64,000 nucleotides of DNA from Massilia sp. Root351 (GCF_001425045.1 NZ_LMDJ01000033.1:2463-66462); one strand, 5' to 3'. Shown: positions 25,617 through 33,835, counted from the first letter of the stretch. Translations and numbers: made by a program. The notes: generated by a model from the sequence alone, not told the origin.

Positions 25617-26378
25617 TTAGTTGCGGCGGGCAATTTGCATGCGGTACTGGAATGCGTCGCCGCGGAAGTACAGGTACTCGAAGTCCAGCGGGGCTTGCGT
25701 GCCGTCGGCGCAGACGGTGTGCGTCAGGCGCTCCATGCGCAGCACGGCGCTGCCTTCGGTCACGCGCAGCGCGTGCGCCAGGGCGGCGTCGGCCAGCGTG
25801 GCCTCGATCTGCAAGTCGGCGCGGCCGAGGGCGACGCCGTAGTCGTTTTCCAGGATCAGGAAAATATCGCGCCCGGCCAGGTCTTCCTTGCGCAGGCGCT
25901 CGCCGATGGCTTCCGGCAGATACGTCACCTCCAGCGAGAGCGGTTCGCGGTTCAGGTGCCGGATGCGCTTGATTTCGCACACCGGCTGGTCCTTGGCCAG
26001 GCCAAGTTTTTGCGCGGCCTTGGCGGGCGCCGGCAGCGTCCTGTGGCTGATGACCTGGTTGTAGATTTCATAGCCCATGCGGGACATGGCTTCGGCGAAG
26101 CCTTCCAGCTGCGTGAGTTCCTGGAAGGCCTTGGGCTTGGAGACGAAGGTACCTTTGCCAGGCACCTTGAAGATCATGCCTTCCTTCTGCAGGTCGCCCA
26201 GCGCCTGCCGCACGGTGATGCGGCTGACGCCGAATATGCTGCCCAGTTCGCTCTCGGCGGGCAGCTGCGCGTGGGCAGGGTAGCTGCCATCTAGAATGCG
26301 CTCGCGCAGACGTTCGCGGATCTGGGTGTGGAGCGGAACGGGCGATAGTTCAATTGGGTGAAAGCTGTTGCTCGGCAT
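25617..26378 (-). CDS. GntR/HutC-family regulator with UTRA domain
   Basis: First gene of the AprAB-like operon. The N-terminal winged helix (about residues 13-80) has LPAESELGSIFGVSRITVRQAL; the C-terminal UTRA ligand-binding domain spans about 95-245. HutC-type members are usually repressors released by a pathway substrate or intermediate. The ATG at 26378 was chosen over an upstream frame that runs into the operator. It lies 20 bp before the flavoprotein gene, so it is co-transcribed and probably autoregulated through the half-sites at 26387-26414. Confidence 0.92.
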   Translation of the reverse strand: MPSNSFHPIELSPVPLHTQIRERLRERILDGSYPAHAQLPAESELGSIFGVSRITVRQALGDLQKEGMIFKVPGKGTFVSKPKAFQELTQLEGFAEAMSRMGYEIYNQVISHRTLPAPAKAAQKLGLAKDQPVCEIKRIRHLNREPLSLEVTYLPEAIGERLRKEDLAGRDIFLILENDYGVALGRADLQIEATLADAALAHALRVTEGSAVLRMERLTHTVCADGTQAPLDFEYLYFRGDAFQYRMQIARRN

Positions 26379-26386
26379 GGCGGCTG

Positions 26387-26414
26387 ACCTGTTATGACAG
26401 GTTATGAGTACCTG
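26387..26414. promoter_or_regulatory. Probable GntR operator, three half-sites
   Basis: The perfect inverted repeat ACCTGT-TATG-ACAGGT (26387-26402) is followed by a third half-site ACCTG (26410-26414) that also faces the middle CAGGT. It starts 9 bp upstream of the gntR ATG, the usual position for an autoregulatory HutC-type site. No other copy was noticed in the window. Confidence 0.65.
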
Positions 26415-26558
26415 GAACAAGCGAGTCTAGCCACGCGCTCGGCGTTGTGGAACGAATAAGATTGCGCTAGTTTATGCGGGGGAGGGGAGTAAGCTTATGC
26501 GGCGGACGAACTTGGGGCGGCGGGCGCCGCCCCGGAGGATGATGCGGTGCCGTGAATC

Positions 26559-27452
26559 TTATTTGCCGTAGCGGGCAGGCGGCACGCCGCCCACTTCCAG
26601 CTGCACGCTGAACAGCGAGCCGGCCAGCGGTTCGGCGGCGCGCTGCGCGTCGCTCATGCCTTCCCAGGCGGTAGTAATGTACAGCGTCTTCAGGTCGGGG
26701 CCGCCGAACACGCACGACGCGGGCTGCGACACCGGCATCGCGATGGTGGCCAGCAGTTCGCCGTCCGCGCTGTAGCGGCACACGCGCCCGCCGCCCCACT
26801 GCGCGATCCACACGCAGCCTTCGGTGTCGACCGTCATGCCGTCCGGCGAGCCTTCGCCGTCGCCGAACTGGCGCCACAACCGGGCCGGGCCCAGGCCGCC
26901 GTCGGCGGCCACGTCGTAAGCGTAAGTGCGGTTCAGCAGGCTGTCGCTGTGGTACATCACGCTGCCGTCCAGGCTGAAGGCCGGGCCGTTGCAGATGTGG
27001 ACGCCGTCCTGCGCCACCGTCAGTTCGCCATCGGGCGCCAGGCGGAACAGCTGGCCGTCCGGGCTGTGCACATCGGCCGCGTTCATGCTGCCGAACCACA
27101 GGCGGCCTTGCGGATCGGCCTTGGCGTCGTTCAGGCGCACGCCGGCCTTGCCTTCGGTGGGACGCGCCACGTATTCAAAGCGCAGCGCCGGGTCCAGCCA
27201 CAGGCGCACCATGCCGTCGCGCAGGCCGGCCATGAAGCCGTCGCCGTCCCGGCGCGGCACGATCCAGCAGATGAAGGTCGGCAGGGTCCAGGCGTGCCGG
27301 CCGCCGTCCGCGTCCAGCGCGTGCAGCGTGCTGCCCTTCAGGTTGACGAAATACAGGCGCTGCTGTTCGGGCAGCCATAGCGGGCCTTCGCCCAGTTCGG
27401 CGCCCAGTTGCCAGGTCAGGCGGGGCGCGAGGGTGGTCGTTTGTGCAGTCAC
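26559..27452 (-). CDS. SMP-30/gluconolactonase family sugar lactonase
   Basis: Six-bladed propeller enzyme that hydrolyses sugar lactones with a divalent metal. The conserved start LGEGPLW supplies the metal-binding Glu, followed by RLNDAKADPQGRLWFGSM (Asn ligand), HICNGPAFSLDG (Asn ligand) and SPDGMTVDTEG (Asp ligand). 297 aa from a GTG at 27452. It lies upstream of gntR on the same strand, 180 bp away and beyond the operator, so it is probably separate from the AprAB-like operon. A GC-rich hairpin without a T-run (26514-26533) lies after it. Confidence 0.9.
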   Translation of the reverse strand: MTAQTTTLAPRLTWQLGAELGEGPLWLPEQQRLYFVNLKGSTLHALDADGGRHAWTLPTFICWIVPRRDGDGFMAGLRDGMVRLWLDPALRFEYVARPTEGKAGVRLNDAKADPQGRLWFGSMNAADVHSPDGQLFRLAPDGELTVAQDGVHICNGPAFSLDGSVMYHSDSLLNRTYAYDVAADGGLGPARLWRQFGDGEGSPDGMTVDTEGCVWIAQWGGGRVCRYSADGELLATIAMPVSQPASCVFGGPDLKTLYITTAWEGMSDAQRAAEPLAGSLFSVQLEVGGVPPARYGK

Positions 27453-27628
27453 GGTCGCAATTCGGTGAGTGGTGGACGCATTACCTTACCCGAAAAGCGG
27501 AGTGCTGTGTAGCGCTACCATTGGTATCAATTCAGGGCTGACAGAGTGAATCGAGGCGGAGTTCCAGATTAGTTTCTCCAAATCCTTTAAAATAGAGGGT
27601 TAAAGAAACCTGAACCGAAGGATTTGAA

Positions 27629-28738
27629 ATGTCTATCTCCAGCACCGAAGAAATCGTCGCCGAGTTGCGCGCTGGCCGCATGGTGATCCTGGTCGACGAG
27701 GAAGACCGGGAGAACGAGGGCGACCTGGTGCTCGCGGCGGACTTCGTCACGCCGGAAGCGATCAATTTCATGATCAAGCATGCGCGCGGCCTGGTGTGCC
27801 TGACCCTGACCGAAGAACGCTGCAAGCAGCTCGACCTGTCGATGATGACGTCCCGCAACGGCACCTCCTTCGGCACCAACTTCACGGTGTCGATCGAAGC
27901 GGCGGAAGGCGTGACCACCGGTATCTCGGCGGCCGACCGCGCCAAGACCATCCAGGTGGCCGTGGCCAAGAACGCGGTGCCGATGGATATCGTGCAGCCC
28001 GGCCACATCTTCCCGCTGAAGGCGCAAAAGGGCGGCGTGCTGATGCGCGCCGGCCATACCGAGGCCGGCTGCGACCTGACTGCCATGGCGGGCCTGACTC
28101 CGGCGTCCGTGATCTGCGAGATCGTCAAGGACGACGGCACCATGGCGCGCCTGCCGGACCTGCTGGAATTTGCCCAGGAGCACGGCCTGAAGATCGGCAC
28201 GATTGCCGACCTGATCCACTACCGCAGCCAGAACGAGTGCATCGTGCAGCGCGTGGCCGAGCGTCCGCTGAAGACCGCCTACGGCGACTTCCGCATGATT
28301 GCCTTCCGCGACACGCCGACCGGCTCGGCCCACCTGGCGCTGGTGCACGGCGACATGGCCGCCGGCAAGGAATCGCTGGTGCGCGTGCACCAGCCGGTGT
28401 CCATCCTGGACTTGCTGGAATCGGAGGCGACCACCCACTCGTGGAACATCTCGGCCTCGATGCAGGCGGTCAAGGCGTCCGAGCAGGGCGTCATCGTGCT
28501 GCTGAACTGCGAAGAGACGGCCGAACAGCTGTTCAGCCAGTTCTCCGCGCTGGACAAGGACGTCAAGCCGCAGGGCCGCGCCGCCAGCATGGGCCTGCGT
28601 GACTATGGCATCGGCGCGCAAATCCTGCGCGCGGTTGGCGTGCGCCAGATGAAGCTGCTGGCCAGCCCGCGTAAAATGCCTTCCATGGCAGGTTTCGACC
28701 TCGAAGTCACGGGTTACGTTGCCAAGCCGGCCGCGTAA
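27629..28738 (+). CDS. ribBA: RibBA with degenerate GTP cyclohydrolase domain (RibBX-like)
   Basis: The N-terminal 3,4-dihydroxy-2-butanone-4-phosphate synthase domain (about 1-200) is intact, with DEEDRENEGD at 23-32, TSFGTNFTVSIE and RAGHTEAGCDL. The C-terminal part (about 205-369) has the GTP cyclohydrolase II fold signature (LRDYGIGAQIL). However, the zinc-binding region after VRVH at 251-254 has no cysteines where active enzymes have three, so this domain should not process GTP. Such RibBX proteins are known in proteobacteria, with a separate ribA elsewhere. No FMN riboswitch is visible in the 176-bp leader. Next: ribH. Confidence 0.9.
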   Translation: MSISSTEEIVAELRAGRMVILVDEEDRENEGDLVLAADFVTPEAINFMIKHARGLVCLTLTEERCKQLDLSMMTSRNGTSFGTNFTVSIEAAEGVTTGISAADRAKTIQVAVAKNAVPMDIVQPGHIFPLKAQKGGVLMRAGHTEAGCDLTAMAGLTPASVICEIVKDDGTMARLPDLLEFAQEHGLKIGTIADLIHYRSQNECIVQRVAERPLKTAYGDFRMIAFRDTPTGSAHLALVHGDMAAGKESLVRVHQPVSILDLLESEATTHSWNISASMQAVKASEQGVIVLLNCEETAEQLFSQFSALDKDVKPQGRAASMGLRDYGIGAQILRAVGVRQMKLLASPRKMPSMAGFDLEVTGYVAKPAA

Positions 28739-28781
28739 TTCCGTTCAACCAACACTCATATATACAGAAAAGAGGCGCACC

Positions 28782-29273
28782 ATGACCGTAGGAAGCTACG
28801 AAACCAATCTGACCGGCGAAGGCTTGCGTGTCGGTATCGTTCAAGCGCGTTTCAACGAAGACGTATGCCACGGCCTGCTGTCGGCCTGCCTGGCCGAACT
28901 GAAGCACCTCGGCGTGGCCGACGAAGACGTGCTGCACGTGACCGTGCCGGGCGCGCTGGAGATTCCCTTCGTGCTGCAGAAGCTGGCCGAATCGCAGCAG
29001 TTCGACGCGCTGATCGCGCTGGGCGCCATCATCCGCGGCGAGACCTACCACTTCGAGCTGGTGTCGAATGAATCCGGCGCCGGCATTACCCGCATCGGCC
29101 TGGACTTCGGCATCCCGATCGCCAACGCCGTGCTGACCACCGAGAACGACGAGCAGGCCGAAGTACGCATGGCCGTCAAAGGCGCGGACGCCGCCCGCGT
29201 GGCCGTGGAAATGGCCAACCTGTCGATCGCGCTGGAAGAACTCCAGCAAGACGGCGGCGACGAAGAAGAATAA
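28782..29273 (+). CDS. ribH: 6,7-dimethyl-8-ribityllumazine synthase RibH
   Basis: Makes the immediate riboflavin precursor from the products of RibBA and RibD. The conserved VGIVQARFNEDV, VTVPGALEIPFVLQKLA, ALGAIIRGETYHFELV and PIANAVLTTENDEQA are all present. The ATG at 28782 with an AAGAGG RBS starts the 163-aa protein; the earlier frame start overlaps ribBA. It is 43 bp after ribBA and 30 bp before nusB. Confidence 0.96.
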   Translation: MTVGSYETNLTGEGLRVGIVQARFNEDVCHGLLSACLAELKHLGVADEDVLHVTVPGALEIPFVLQKLAESQQFDALIALGAIIRGETYHFELVSNESGAGITRIGLDFGIPIANAVLTTENDEQAEVRMAVKGADAARVAVEMANLSIALEELQQDGGDEEE

Positions 29274-29303
29274 TCAGTATTTAAAAAGAACAGGCAGGAA
29301 ATC

Positions 29304-29774
29304 ATGACCGACAACTCTACGCACGCCAACCCGAGCAAGAACCGCACGCCGCGCCACCGCGCGCGCGAGTTCGCGCTGCAGGGCCTGTACCAGTGGCTGC
29401 TGAACAATGAAGACGCGAAAACCGTCGTCAACCACATCCGTGCCGCGCACGGCTTCGACAAGGCCGACGCCGAGCACTTCACCAACCTGCTGTACGGCGC
29501 CATCAAGGAATCCGAAGCGCTGCGCGCCACCTTCGCACCACTGGTGGACCGCGGCGTGGCCGAGCTGTCGCCGGTGGAGCACGCCGTGCTGCTGATCGGC
29601 GCATACGAGCTGAAGAACAACCTGGAAATCCCGTACCGCGTCGTCATCAACGAAGCGGTCGAGCTGACCAAGTCCTTCGGCGGCATCGACGGCCACAAGT
29701 ATGTCAACGGCGTGCTGGACAAGCTGGCCGGCAAGATCCGTCCGGAAGAAGTCGAGAACGACAAGAAGCGTTGA
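29304..29774 (+). CDS. nusB: Transcription antitermination factor NusB
   Basis: All-helical RNA-binding protein that works with NusE on boxA in rRNA operons. It has the N-terminal RHRAREFALQGLYQW motif and the C-terminal YRVVINEAVELTKSFGG and KYVNGVLDKLA motifs; 156 aa. Good AGGAAA RBS. Last gene of the rib-nus unit, followed 11 bp later by a strong terminator. Confidence 0.97.
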   Translation: MTDNSTHANPSKNRTPRHRAREFALQGLYQWLLNNEDAKTVVNHIRAAHGFDKADAEHFTNLLYGAIKESEALRATFAPLVDRGVAELSPVEHAVLLIGAYELKNNLEIPYRVVINEAVELTKSFGGIDGHKYVNGVLDKLAGKIRPEEVENDKKR

Positions 29775-29784
29775 TGTTGTGGAC

Positions 29785-29817
29785 GTAAAAAAAAGCCGCT
29801 TCAAGCGGCTTTTTTTA
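29785..29817. terminator. Bidirectional terminator between nusB and the lytic transglycosylase
   Basis: The stem AGCCGC/GCGGCT with loop TTCAA is flanked by runs of A on the left and T on the right (29787-29817), so it can end both the rib-nus transcript and the convergent transglycosylase transcript. Confidence 0.9.
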
Positions 29818-29840
29818 CGGCCCCAGGAAAGGGGGGGGGC

Positions 29841-30761
29841 TTACAAACCGGCCAACTGGGCGTCCGGCAGCTTGGCTGCGGCCGTAACCTGTGCGGTATT
29901 GGCGGCCACGGCCGCTTCAACCTGCTTGCCGGGGGCTGGGGCGGCTGCCATTACCGGCGTGTAGGTCGGCACCTTCTTGCCTGCGGAAACCTGCTTCAGG
30001 CGCTTGTATTCGGCCAGCACGCGCGAGCCGTAGCCGTCGTCGGTCTCGAAGGCGGCGGCGCCCACGTAGGTCTTCAGGCCGGCTTCCACGGAACCGCCGC
30101 GGGTCACGTAGTCTTTCAGGATCAGCGAACCGACGCGGATATTGGCCACCGGGTTCAGCGCCGCCTGCACGCCGCCCATGTCCTGGAACTTCTCATGGTG
30201 GATCTTGGACATCACCTGCATCAGGCCCTGCGCGCCCATCGGGCTTTCCGCGAACGGGTTCAGGCCCGATTCAATCGCCATCACGGCCAGGATCAGCAGC
30301 GGGTCCAGCTTGATCTCGCGCGCCGTCAGGTAAGCGGTCGACACCAGCATATTGGTGGCGTCGCCCGCCACGCGGTAGCGTTTCGAGAGCCAGGAGGTGA
30401 CCCATTCCTGCTGCTTGCGGGTGCCCATGATGGCTTTTTCCTCGGCCGTCAGGGAAGCGTCGGAGGCGGTTGCCGAGGCGATGCCGCCGGCAGGGGCTTC
30501 CATCAGCTCGTGCAGCGGCGGCGCCGTGACGGTGGCGACGGCAGCAGGTTCGGGCAGCAAGCTTTTGCTCAGGGCCTGTGCCAGGTCGGGACGGGCAAAC
30601 AGGACGGCGATCATGACCAGGGCGCTTACGCCGAAAACGGTCAAAGTGTGTTGCGCGGTGGTCAGTACGCTGCGCGCGGTGACGCGCGAACCGGCCAGGC
30701 CAGTTGCGGCACGCGCCAGCTGGCGGGTAGCGGTTGCTACCGAGGTGAAACGATTAGTCAT
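29841..30761 (-). CDS. Membrane-anchored lytic transglycosylase (SLT domain)
   Basis: Cleaves peptidoglycan glycan strands. A single membrane helix (about residues 42-58) anchors it to the inner membrane. The SLT domain (about 140-260) has catalytic Glu164 in AVMAIESGLNPFAESPMGAQG, with the LMQVM motif right after. Ends in an Ala-rich tail. 306 aa; a GGGGAG RBS lies before the ATG at 30761. It stands alone and converges with nusB. Confidence 0.9.
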   Translation of the reverse strand: MTNRFTSVATATRQLARAATGLAGSRVTARSVLTTAQHTLTVFGVSALVMIAVLFARPDLAQALSKSLLPEPAAVATVTAPPLHELMEAPAGGIASATASDASLTAEEKAIMGTRKQQEWVTSWLSKRYRVAGDATNMLVSTAYLTAREIKLDPLLILAVMAIESGLNPFAESPMGAQGLMQVMSKIHHEKFQDMGGVQAALNPVANIRVGSLILKDYVTRGGSVEAGLKTYVGAAAFETDDGYGSRVLAEYKRLKQVSAGKKVPTYTPVMAAAPAPGKQVEAAVAANTAQVTAAAKLPDAQLAGL

Positions 30762-31274
30762 TCAGAACTCCCCTGAAATGTCCGTAACGAGCGCATCCCT
30801 GCCGCGTGCAAAGTGTGCATACGCGGTCGTATCGATGTGCCAATGCCGTGCATCAGAAATATCATTCGTTCGACGCCGCCGTGAGCGCGCGCCTAACGCC
30901 ATCATTGCTTGCCTGAGCTGTTACTGCCTGGAGCGTATGCTGGAGGCCTATCTGTAAACAGTCGCAATACAACTTTTTTCGGGGGTAAGGCAGACGCCTT
31001 TTGAAAACACTCCTTAAAATGTCATGTGGAGCCCCGACTCCGTGAATGAATGAGCGACAGTCTTAGCGGTGATAAAGTTGGCTAAGTGACCATGTCCTCT
31101 TCAAGTAGGCAAATTGTAGAAGCCGTTTTATATCACGTCAATACTAACACGGGAGTTCTTTATAACTTTTGAATCTAGCTTTTTGCCTTGCAAACCAGCA
31201 AAAACCAATAAAATCAACCACTTGACCGAAAAACCTCGTCCAGCCCGTCCGAAGCGAAAAAAAAGTAAAAAAGT
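30762..31274. other. 513-bp intergenic region between divergent genes, no gene seen
   Basis: Holds the promoters of the lytic transglycosylase (left) and ubiD (right). Composition becomes markedly AT-rich towards ubiD (31100-31274). I found no coding region, known riboswitch or clear terminator; small frames here lack RBS and codon bias. Confidence 0.5.
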
Positions 31275-32759
31275 ATGAAATATTCCGATTTGCGTGATTT
31301 TATTGCCCAGCTGCAAAAAATGGGCGAGCTTAAGCCTGTTTTGGCACCAGTTTCCCCCCATTTGGAGATGACCGAGGTGTGCGACCGCGTGTTGCGGGCC
31401 GGCGGACCGGCATTATTGTTCCAGCATCCCACCGGGCACAGCATGCCGGTGCTGGGCAATCTGTTCGGCACCCAGCGCCGCGTGGCGCTCGGCATGGGCG
31501 CCCAGGACACCAGCGAACTGCGCAAGATCGGCCACGTGCTGGCGCGCCTGAAAGAGCCGGAGCCGCCCAAGGGCTTCAAGGACCTGATGGACATGGGCTC
31601 GCTGGTGAAAGCGGTGTGGGACATGTCGCCGAAAGAGATGAAGGGCGCGCCGTGCCAGGAAATCGTCTGGGAAGGCAACGACGTCGACCTGTCGCGCCTG
31701 CCGATCCAGCACTGCTGGCCGGGCGACGTGGCGCCGCTGATCACCTGGGGCCTGGTGATCACCAAGGGGCCGAACAAGAAGCGCCAGAACCTGGGCATCT
31801 ACCGCCAGCAGGTGCTGGGGCCGAACAAGGTCATCATGCGCTGGCTGGCGCACCGGGGCGGCGCGCTGGATTTCCGCGAGCACGCCATCCAGAGCAAGGG
31901 CCAGCCGTATCCGATCGCCGTGGCGCTGGGGGCCGACCCGGCCACCATCCTGGGCGCGGTGACGCCGGTGCCGGATACCTTGTCCGAATACCAGTTCGCC
32001 GGCCTGCTGCGCGGCAGCCGCACCGAGCTGGTCAAGGCCATCGGCAGCGAGCTGCGCGTGCCGGCCTCGGCCGAGATCGTGCTGGAAGGGCACATTTACC
32101 CGGACGCGAACCACCCGAGCGGCTACGAGCACGCGCTGGAAGGCCCGTACGGCGACCACACCGGCTACTATAATGAGCAGGATTCCTTCCCGGTGTTCAC
32201 CATCGACCGCATCACCATGCGGCGCGACCCGATATACCACTCGACTTATACGGGCAAGCCGCCGGACGAGCCGGCCATGCTGGGCCTGGCGCTGAACGAA
32301 GTGTTCGTGCCGCTGCTGCAAAAGCAGTTCAGCGAGATCACCGACTTCCACCTGCCGGCAGAGGGCTGCAGCTACCGCATGGCGGTGGTGCAGATCCGCA
32401 AGCAATACGCCGGCCACGCCAAGCGCGTGATGATGGGCGTATGGAGCTTCCTGCGCCAGTTCATGTATACCAAGTTCATCGTGGTGGTCGACGAGGACGT
32501 CAACATCCGCGACTGGAACGAAGTCATCTGGGCCATCACCACCCGCGTCGACCCGACCCGCGACACCACGCTGGTGGACCACACGCCGATCGACTACCTG
32601 GACTTCGCCTCCCCGGTGAGCGGCCTGGGCAGCAAGATGGGCATCGACGCCACCAACAAATGGCCGGGCGAAACCACGCGCGAATGGGGCACCACCATCG
32701 TCATGGCCCCCGAAGTAAAAACCCGCGTCGACCAGATCTGGCAAGAACTCGGCCTATAG
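31275..32759 (+). CDS. ubiD: UbiD, 4-hydroxy-3-polyprenylbenzoate decarboxylase
   Basis: Prenylated-FMN-dependent decarboxylase of ubiquinone synthesis. Full length (494 aa). Family landmarks are MKYSDLRDFIAQLQ at the N-terminus, NLGIYRQQVLGPNKVIMRW, EGPYGDHTGYYNEQD (cofactor and active site region) and the C-terminal KWPGETTREWG. It needs UbiX for its cofactor; ubiX is not in this window. It stands alone on the plus strand in front of the 28-bp hairpin and the SRP RNA gene. Confidence 0.96.
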   Translation: MKYSDLRDFIAQLQKMGELKPVLAPVSPHLEMTEVCDRVLRAGGPALLFQHPTGHSMPVLGNLFGTQRRVALGMGAQDTSELRKIGHVLARLKEPEPPKGFKDLMDMGSLVKAVWDMSPKEMKGAPCQEIVWEGNDVDLSRLPIQHCWPGDVAPLITWGLVITKGPNKKRQNLGIYRQQVLGPNKVIMRWLAHRGGALDFREHAIQSKGQPYPIAVALGADPATILGAVTPVPDTLSEYQFAGLLRGSRTELVKAIGSELRVPASAEIVLEGHIYPDANHPSGYEHALEGPYGDHTGYYNEQDSFPVFTIDRITMRRDPIYHSTYTGKPPDEPAMLGLALNEVFVPLLQKQFSEITDFHLPAEGCSYRMAVVQIRKQYAGHAKRVMMGVWSFLRQFMYTKFIVVVDEDVNIRDWNEVIWAITTRVDPTRDTTLVDHTPIDYLDFASPVSGLGSKMGIDATNKWPGETTREWGTTIVMAPEVKTRVDQIWQELGL

Positions 32760-32797
32760 TCCTCCCCCTAACGATTCAGACGATTCCCACAAGCAGC

Positions 32798-32856
32798 CTG
32801 AGCCGCATTTCCCCCACTTCGGGGTCTGACCCCGAAGTGGGGGAAATGCGGCTCAG
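32798..32856. repeat. Perfect 28-bp inverted repeat
   Basis: A 28-base arm (32798-32825) is followed by a 3-base loop (CTG) and its exact reverse complement (32829-32856). It starts 39 bp after the ubiD stop. There is no T-run, so it is not a standard terminator, though it should stop or stabilise the mRNA 3' end. It resembles dispersed extragenic palindromes; no second copy was noticed here. Confidence 0.85.
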
Positions 32857-32884
32857 CTCGGTTGGGGCGGGGTTCGGATGGGGA

Positions 32885-32914
32885 TTAGGCAGATTTGCCG
32901 GGAGCGGGTATAAT
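32885..32914 (+). promoter_or_regulatory. Promoter of the SRP RNA gene
   Basis: A consensus TATAAT (32909-32914) lies 7 bp before the RNA's first base. TTAGGC (32885-32890), 18 bp upstream, is a weak -35 match. Confidence 0.7.
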
Positions 32915-32921
32915 TGCAGCC

Positions 32922-33017
32922 GGCGGGCCCCTGCGCATTGCGGCATGGCCAACCTGGTCAGGTCGGGAACGAAGCAGCCACAGCTATTCACCGCAAGTGC
33001 CGCAGATCAGGCTCGCC
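32922..33017 (+). ncRNA. ffs: 4.5S RNA of the signal recognition particle
   Basis: A 96-nt hairpin RNA. The terminal stem pairs GGCGGGCC (32922-32929) with GGCTCGCC (33010-33017). The apical Ffh-binding region carries the invariant CAGGTCGGGAACGAAGCAGC (32960-32979), with GGTCAGG forming the tip. It binds Ffh for co-translational membrane targeting. Position just upstream of dnaX is the common betaproteobacterial location. Confidence 0.95.
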
Positions 33018-33035
33018 TCTTTAGATCTGAGAAGT

Positions 33036-33061
33036 AAAAAGCTGCCGATGCAGCTTTTTTT
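33036..33061. terminator. Terminator after ffs, also serving the convergent gene
   Basis: The stem GCTGC/GCAGC extended by A-T pairs (33036-33059), loop CGAT, then a run of T. The left A-run also gives a U-tract on the opposite strand for the gene ending at 33075. Confidence 0.88.
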
Positions 33062-33074
33062 TCGTCTGCCGCCT

Positions 33075-33737
33075 TTATTCGCCGTCCACTTCCGCCTCGT
33101 ACGGCTGTTCGCTCACCGTCACCAGCGGGTTTTCCGCCAGCAGGCCCTTGTCCAGCTTGAGCTTGATCTGGTGCTTGGCGTCCGTCACGTAGCGCTTTTC
33201 GCCGTCCTTGGCTTGCACTGCCAGCTGCGCCGGCTTGCGGAACTTGAAGATCACCAGTTTCATCGTCGGCGCGAACAGGCTCAGCGCCCCGGCCACCTTG
33301 TCGATTGCGGCGTTGGACTGCGGCACGCTGCCCATCACGCTGGCATAGCGCCATTGCAGCCCCTCCGGCACCACCGCCGCGATGTCGAAGCCGATGCCGG
33401 CCTTCTCGCCCTTGGCCTGGTTGGTCCAGATTTTCGCGTCTTCCGCCAGCCATTTCTCGTTCGGCACCAGCACGGTGCGCCCTTGCTCGTCCAACACCAG
33501 CGGTGTCTTGCCGTCTGCGTGCACCACCACCAGCTTCAGGCTGCCGGGCGCGATGGCCTTGTTCTGCGGCACGAAGCGGGTGTAGACCTTGAGCTTGTCG
33601 CGCTCGGCCGCCGGCAGGCTGTAGAATTTGTCCATCTTGGCCGCTTCCACGATTTTTCTATACGGCGCCCATTCGCGCTCGTCGGCGTGGGCCAGCAGGG
33701 GCAGGGTGCACAGCAAGGCGAAAGCAAGTTTTTTCAT
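33075..33737 (-). CDS. Predicted periplasmic protein of unknown function
   Basis: 220-aa protein with a clear signal peptide (MKKLAFALLCTLPLLAHA) starting at the ATG at 33737; the longer frame upstream is unlikely. The mature part looks beta-rich, without cysteines, repeats or a recognisable active site; segments such as KVYTRFVPQNKAI and LVLDEQGRTVLVPNEKW might help identify a family. Divergent from dnaX, with a 98-bp shared promoter region. Convergent with ffs. Confidence 0.75.
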   Translation of the reverse strand: MKKLAFALLCTLPLLAHADEREWAPYRKIVEAAKMDKFYSLPAAERDKLKVYTRFVPQNKAIAPGSLKLVVVHADGKTPLVLDEQGRTVLVPNEKWLAEDAKIWTNQAKGEKAGIGFDIAAVVPEGLQWRYASVMGSVPQSNAAIDKVAGALSLFAPTMKLVIFKFRKPAQLAVQAKDGEKRYVTDAKHQIKLKLDKGLLAENPLVTVSEQPYEAEVDGE

Positions 33738-33835
33738 TTTGTCAGTTGTTAAAAAGAAAGCAAGAGTGTAAGCGAAGTCATGCCAGACGTCTAATGTTGA
33801 CCGCAGCACTGGCTATCTACGGTAAAATCCCTGCC

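Noticed and set aside
26514..26533. GC-rich hairpin as terminator after the SMP-30 gene
   Set aside because: Its loop would be only two bases and no T-run follows on either strand, so it is mentioned only in the neighbouring gene.
27453..27628. Possible FMN riboswitch before ribBA
   Set aside because: The conserved FMN-aptamer segments (such as AGGGCGGGG and the GAxxCCxGUxA parts) are not present in the 176-bp leader.
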